NCBI RefSeq assembly: GCF_003675385.1
Contig: NZ_RCWZ01000002.1
Span: 868,001-932,000, forward strand
Source of the DNA: Mucilaginibacter kameinonensis
Lineage (GTDB): Bacteria > Bacteroidota > Bacteroidia > Sphingobacteriales > Sphingobacteriaceae
Direction: 5' to 3'
Length of the DNA stretch: 64,000 bases
Shown here: positions 62,877 to 64,000 of the stretch, in pieces
Position numbering within the stretch: the first letter of the stretch is position 1
How the letters are laid out: each line of letters starts with the position of its first letter
Translations under genes and position numbers: made by a program
Notes under the pieces: generated by a model
Told to the model about the DNA's origin: nothing
Database searches by the model: none
The model's input: the letters and a program-made list of their open reading frames with translations, nothing else

Positions 62877-63969
62877 GATACTTTAAAGGCATTATAAGTT
62901 TACACTCATAACTGTTATGCGTTTCATCCACCAACAATTCATATCCTTCCCGCCCATATTCATCCATTAATCGTTCGCGAATATAATTAAGTCCTATGCC
63001 ATTTGACTGTACTTTGTTAACGCTGTTATTGTTTTTATAATTAAGCGAATAAAAGTGCAGTTTCCCATCGTGAATAGTAATGTTCAAAGTGGCTTCTTTG
63101 GTAGCCTGATTGAAAATACCGTGCTTAAACATGTTTTCGATAAGCGTTATCAAAACCAATGAAACCACCTGATATGGTACAGCGCTGCTTTCAATATTTA
63201 CCTTCATAAAAAAAGCTTTGCTCCGGCTTTCATGAATTTTTATAAAATCCCTGATGTAAGTAAACTCGCTTTCAAGGCTGCTATAACCATCTTCATTTTT
63301 GGTTAGCGCATACCGCATAATGTTTGATAGGGTAATGATCGATTCGCCAACTTGAGGGAGTTTTTTGTAGGTTTCGGCGTATAAAAAGCCAAGTGTATTA
63401 AACACAAAGTGAGGATTTATCTGCGATTTAATCACGTTTAATTCGGCTTGAAGAGCTTTCTTTTCAAGTATCTGTTGCTTTTCAATGAGCTGGGCGGCTT
63501 CACGTTCTTTTTGGATCACTTCTTTGGCAAAACCATACGCCGCACCCATTCCCGCAAAGTAAACCGTTCGCATAATAAGCGACATTCGCCGGAAGGGGCT
63601 TGCGTGCGCGTTAAAACTGACATGTTGTATAAGAGAATCGCCAAGGATCTTAAAAAAAACTACTATTGAAGTAACAATGGTAAAGGCAACTGCTATTGCC
63701 AATATCAGCAAGAAAATATTCTTTATTTTTTTGGTTAAATACCTCACACCACGCCAATAGTTATAAAACACCCAGGCGTTTATCAAAAACGAATAAAGGG
63801 TGCCCAGGGGCTCGGCGGGTTGCTTGGCATAAAAAACTATTACTTCTTCGTAAAGTATATATATAAGCCAAAAAAGCAAATGCCAGCCTATTGTTTTTAA
63901 CCTCGATTTATCGGCTCTCAAATTTAAAATCATAATTTTTTTGTCCCTGCATTTAGCGGTTTTGGTCAT
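62863..63969 (-). CDS. LytS-type sensor histidine kinase
   Basis: The 368-residue inner-membrane kinase has four hydrophobic segments (about 25-48, 58-75, 85-110 and 135-155), a short coiled coil (QIIEKQQILEKKALQAEL-like), the His_kinase motif with phospho-acceptor His in SQINPHFVFNTLGFLY, and an ATPase-like end (LITLIENMFKHG, NGIGLNYIRERL). It belongs to the 5TM-type LytS-like group paired with LytTR regulators. ATG 63933 is an alternative start, preceded by AGGGA. The gene is within 31 bp of the right window edge, so its promoter lies partly outside. Confidence 0.92.
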   Translation of the reverse strand: MTKTAKCRDKKIMILNLRADKSRLKTIGWHLLFWLIYILYEEVIVFYAKQPAEPLGTLYSFLINAWVFYNYWRGVRYLTKKIKNIFLLILAIAVAFTIVTSIVVFFKILGDSLIQHVSFNAHASPFRRMSLIMRTVYFAGMGAAYGFAKEVIQKEREAAQLIEKQQILEKKALQAELNVIKSQINPHFVFNTLGFLYAETYKKLPQVGESIITLSNIMRYALTKNEDGYSSLESEFTYIRDFIKIHESRSKAFFMKVNIESSAVPYQVVSLVLITLIENMFKHGIFNQATKEATLNITIHDGKLHFYSLNYKNNNSVNKVQSNGIGLNYIRERLMDEYGREGYELLVDETHNSYECKLIMPLKYHESN

Positions 63970-64000
63970 TCAGAACGGGGCATTGGTACTAAAATTTTCC

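Overview
The window is from a member of the Bacteroidota, most likely the family Sphingobacteriaceae and close to Mucilaginibacter or Pedobacter. Evidence for this: three SusC/SusD pairs, a hybrid two-component regulator with an AraC output, an ECF-sigma/FecR pair serving a SusC with an STN domain, LytTR and hybrid kinases, few Shine-Dalgarno sequences, and many dispersed palindromes of the 'GTCATTGCGAG' type. No rRNA, tRNA, CRISPR array, prophage or intact insertion sequence was seen.

Layout. (1) 1-7682, minus strand: a SusD (cut by the left edge), its SusC, and upstream an unusual 7TMR-DISM receptor that ends in a transposase-type zinc ribbon plus helix-turn-helix. (2) 7969-24890, plus strand: a hybrid two-component sensor, then SusC, SusD, a BNR_4 propeller protein, a DUF2264 protein, GH43, GH2, GH35 and L-rhamnose mutarotase. 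This reads as one polysaccharide utilisation locus (PUL), best explained as acting on rhamnose- and glucuronate-capped type II arabinogalactan. (3) 25119-35960: ECF sigma factor, FecR anti-sigma, STN-SusC, SusD, a DUF5689 lipoprotein, a calcineurin-like phosphoesterase and a glycerophosphodiester phosphodiesterase, a TonB-dependent locus that looks aimed at phosphodiesters. (4) 36210-40993: GH29 and GH95 alpha-fucosidases with an SGNH esterase. (5) 41247-50078: mixed housekeeping, stress and signalling genes (stand-alone CHC2 zinc finger, lipoprotein, sorbosone-dehydrogenase-like protein, GNAT, small membrane protein, Dps, LytTR regulator, hybrid kinase with Hpt, PAS kinase). (6) 50144-56846: a cation/proton antiporter, then GH106 and GH78 alpha-L-rhamnosidases. 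(7) 56850-63969: VOC protein, type II NADH dehydrogenase, a full-length class I lanthipeptide dehydratase (LanB) with no visible precursor or cyclase, and a convergent LytS/LytTR-type pair.

The carbohydrate genes fit together: the 7TMR receptor and the hybrid two-component sensor each stand in front of a SusCD pair, and the exo-acting enzymes remove rhamnose, glucuronate, galactose and fucose from plant-type glycans. Between genes lie two kinds of dispersed palindromes: six REP-like elements and three composite elements built of hairpins that almost all have 3-nt loops. The strongest candidates for something undescribed are the receptor/zinc-ribbon fusion, the orphan LanB, the composite hairpin elements and a two-part promoter-like motif shared by two genes.
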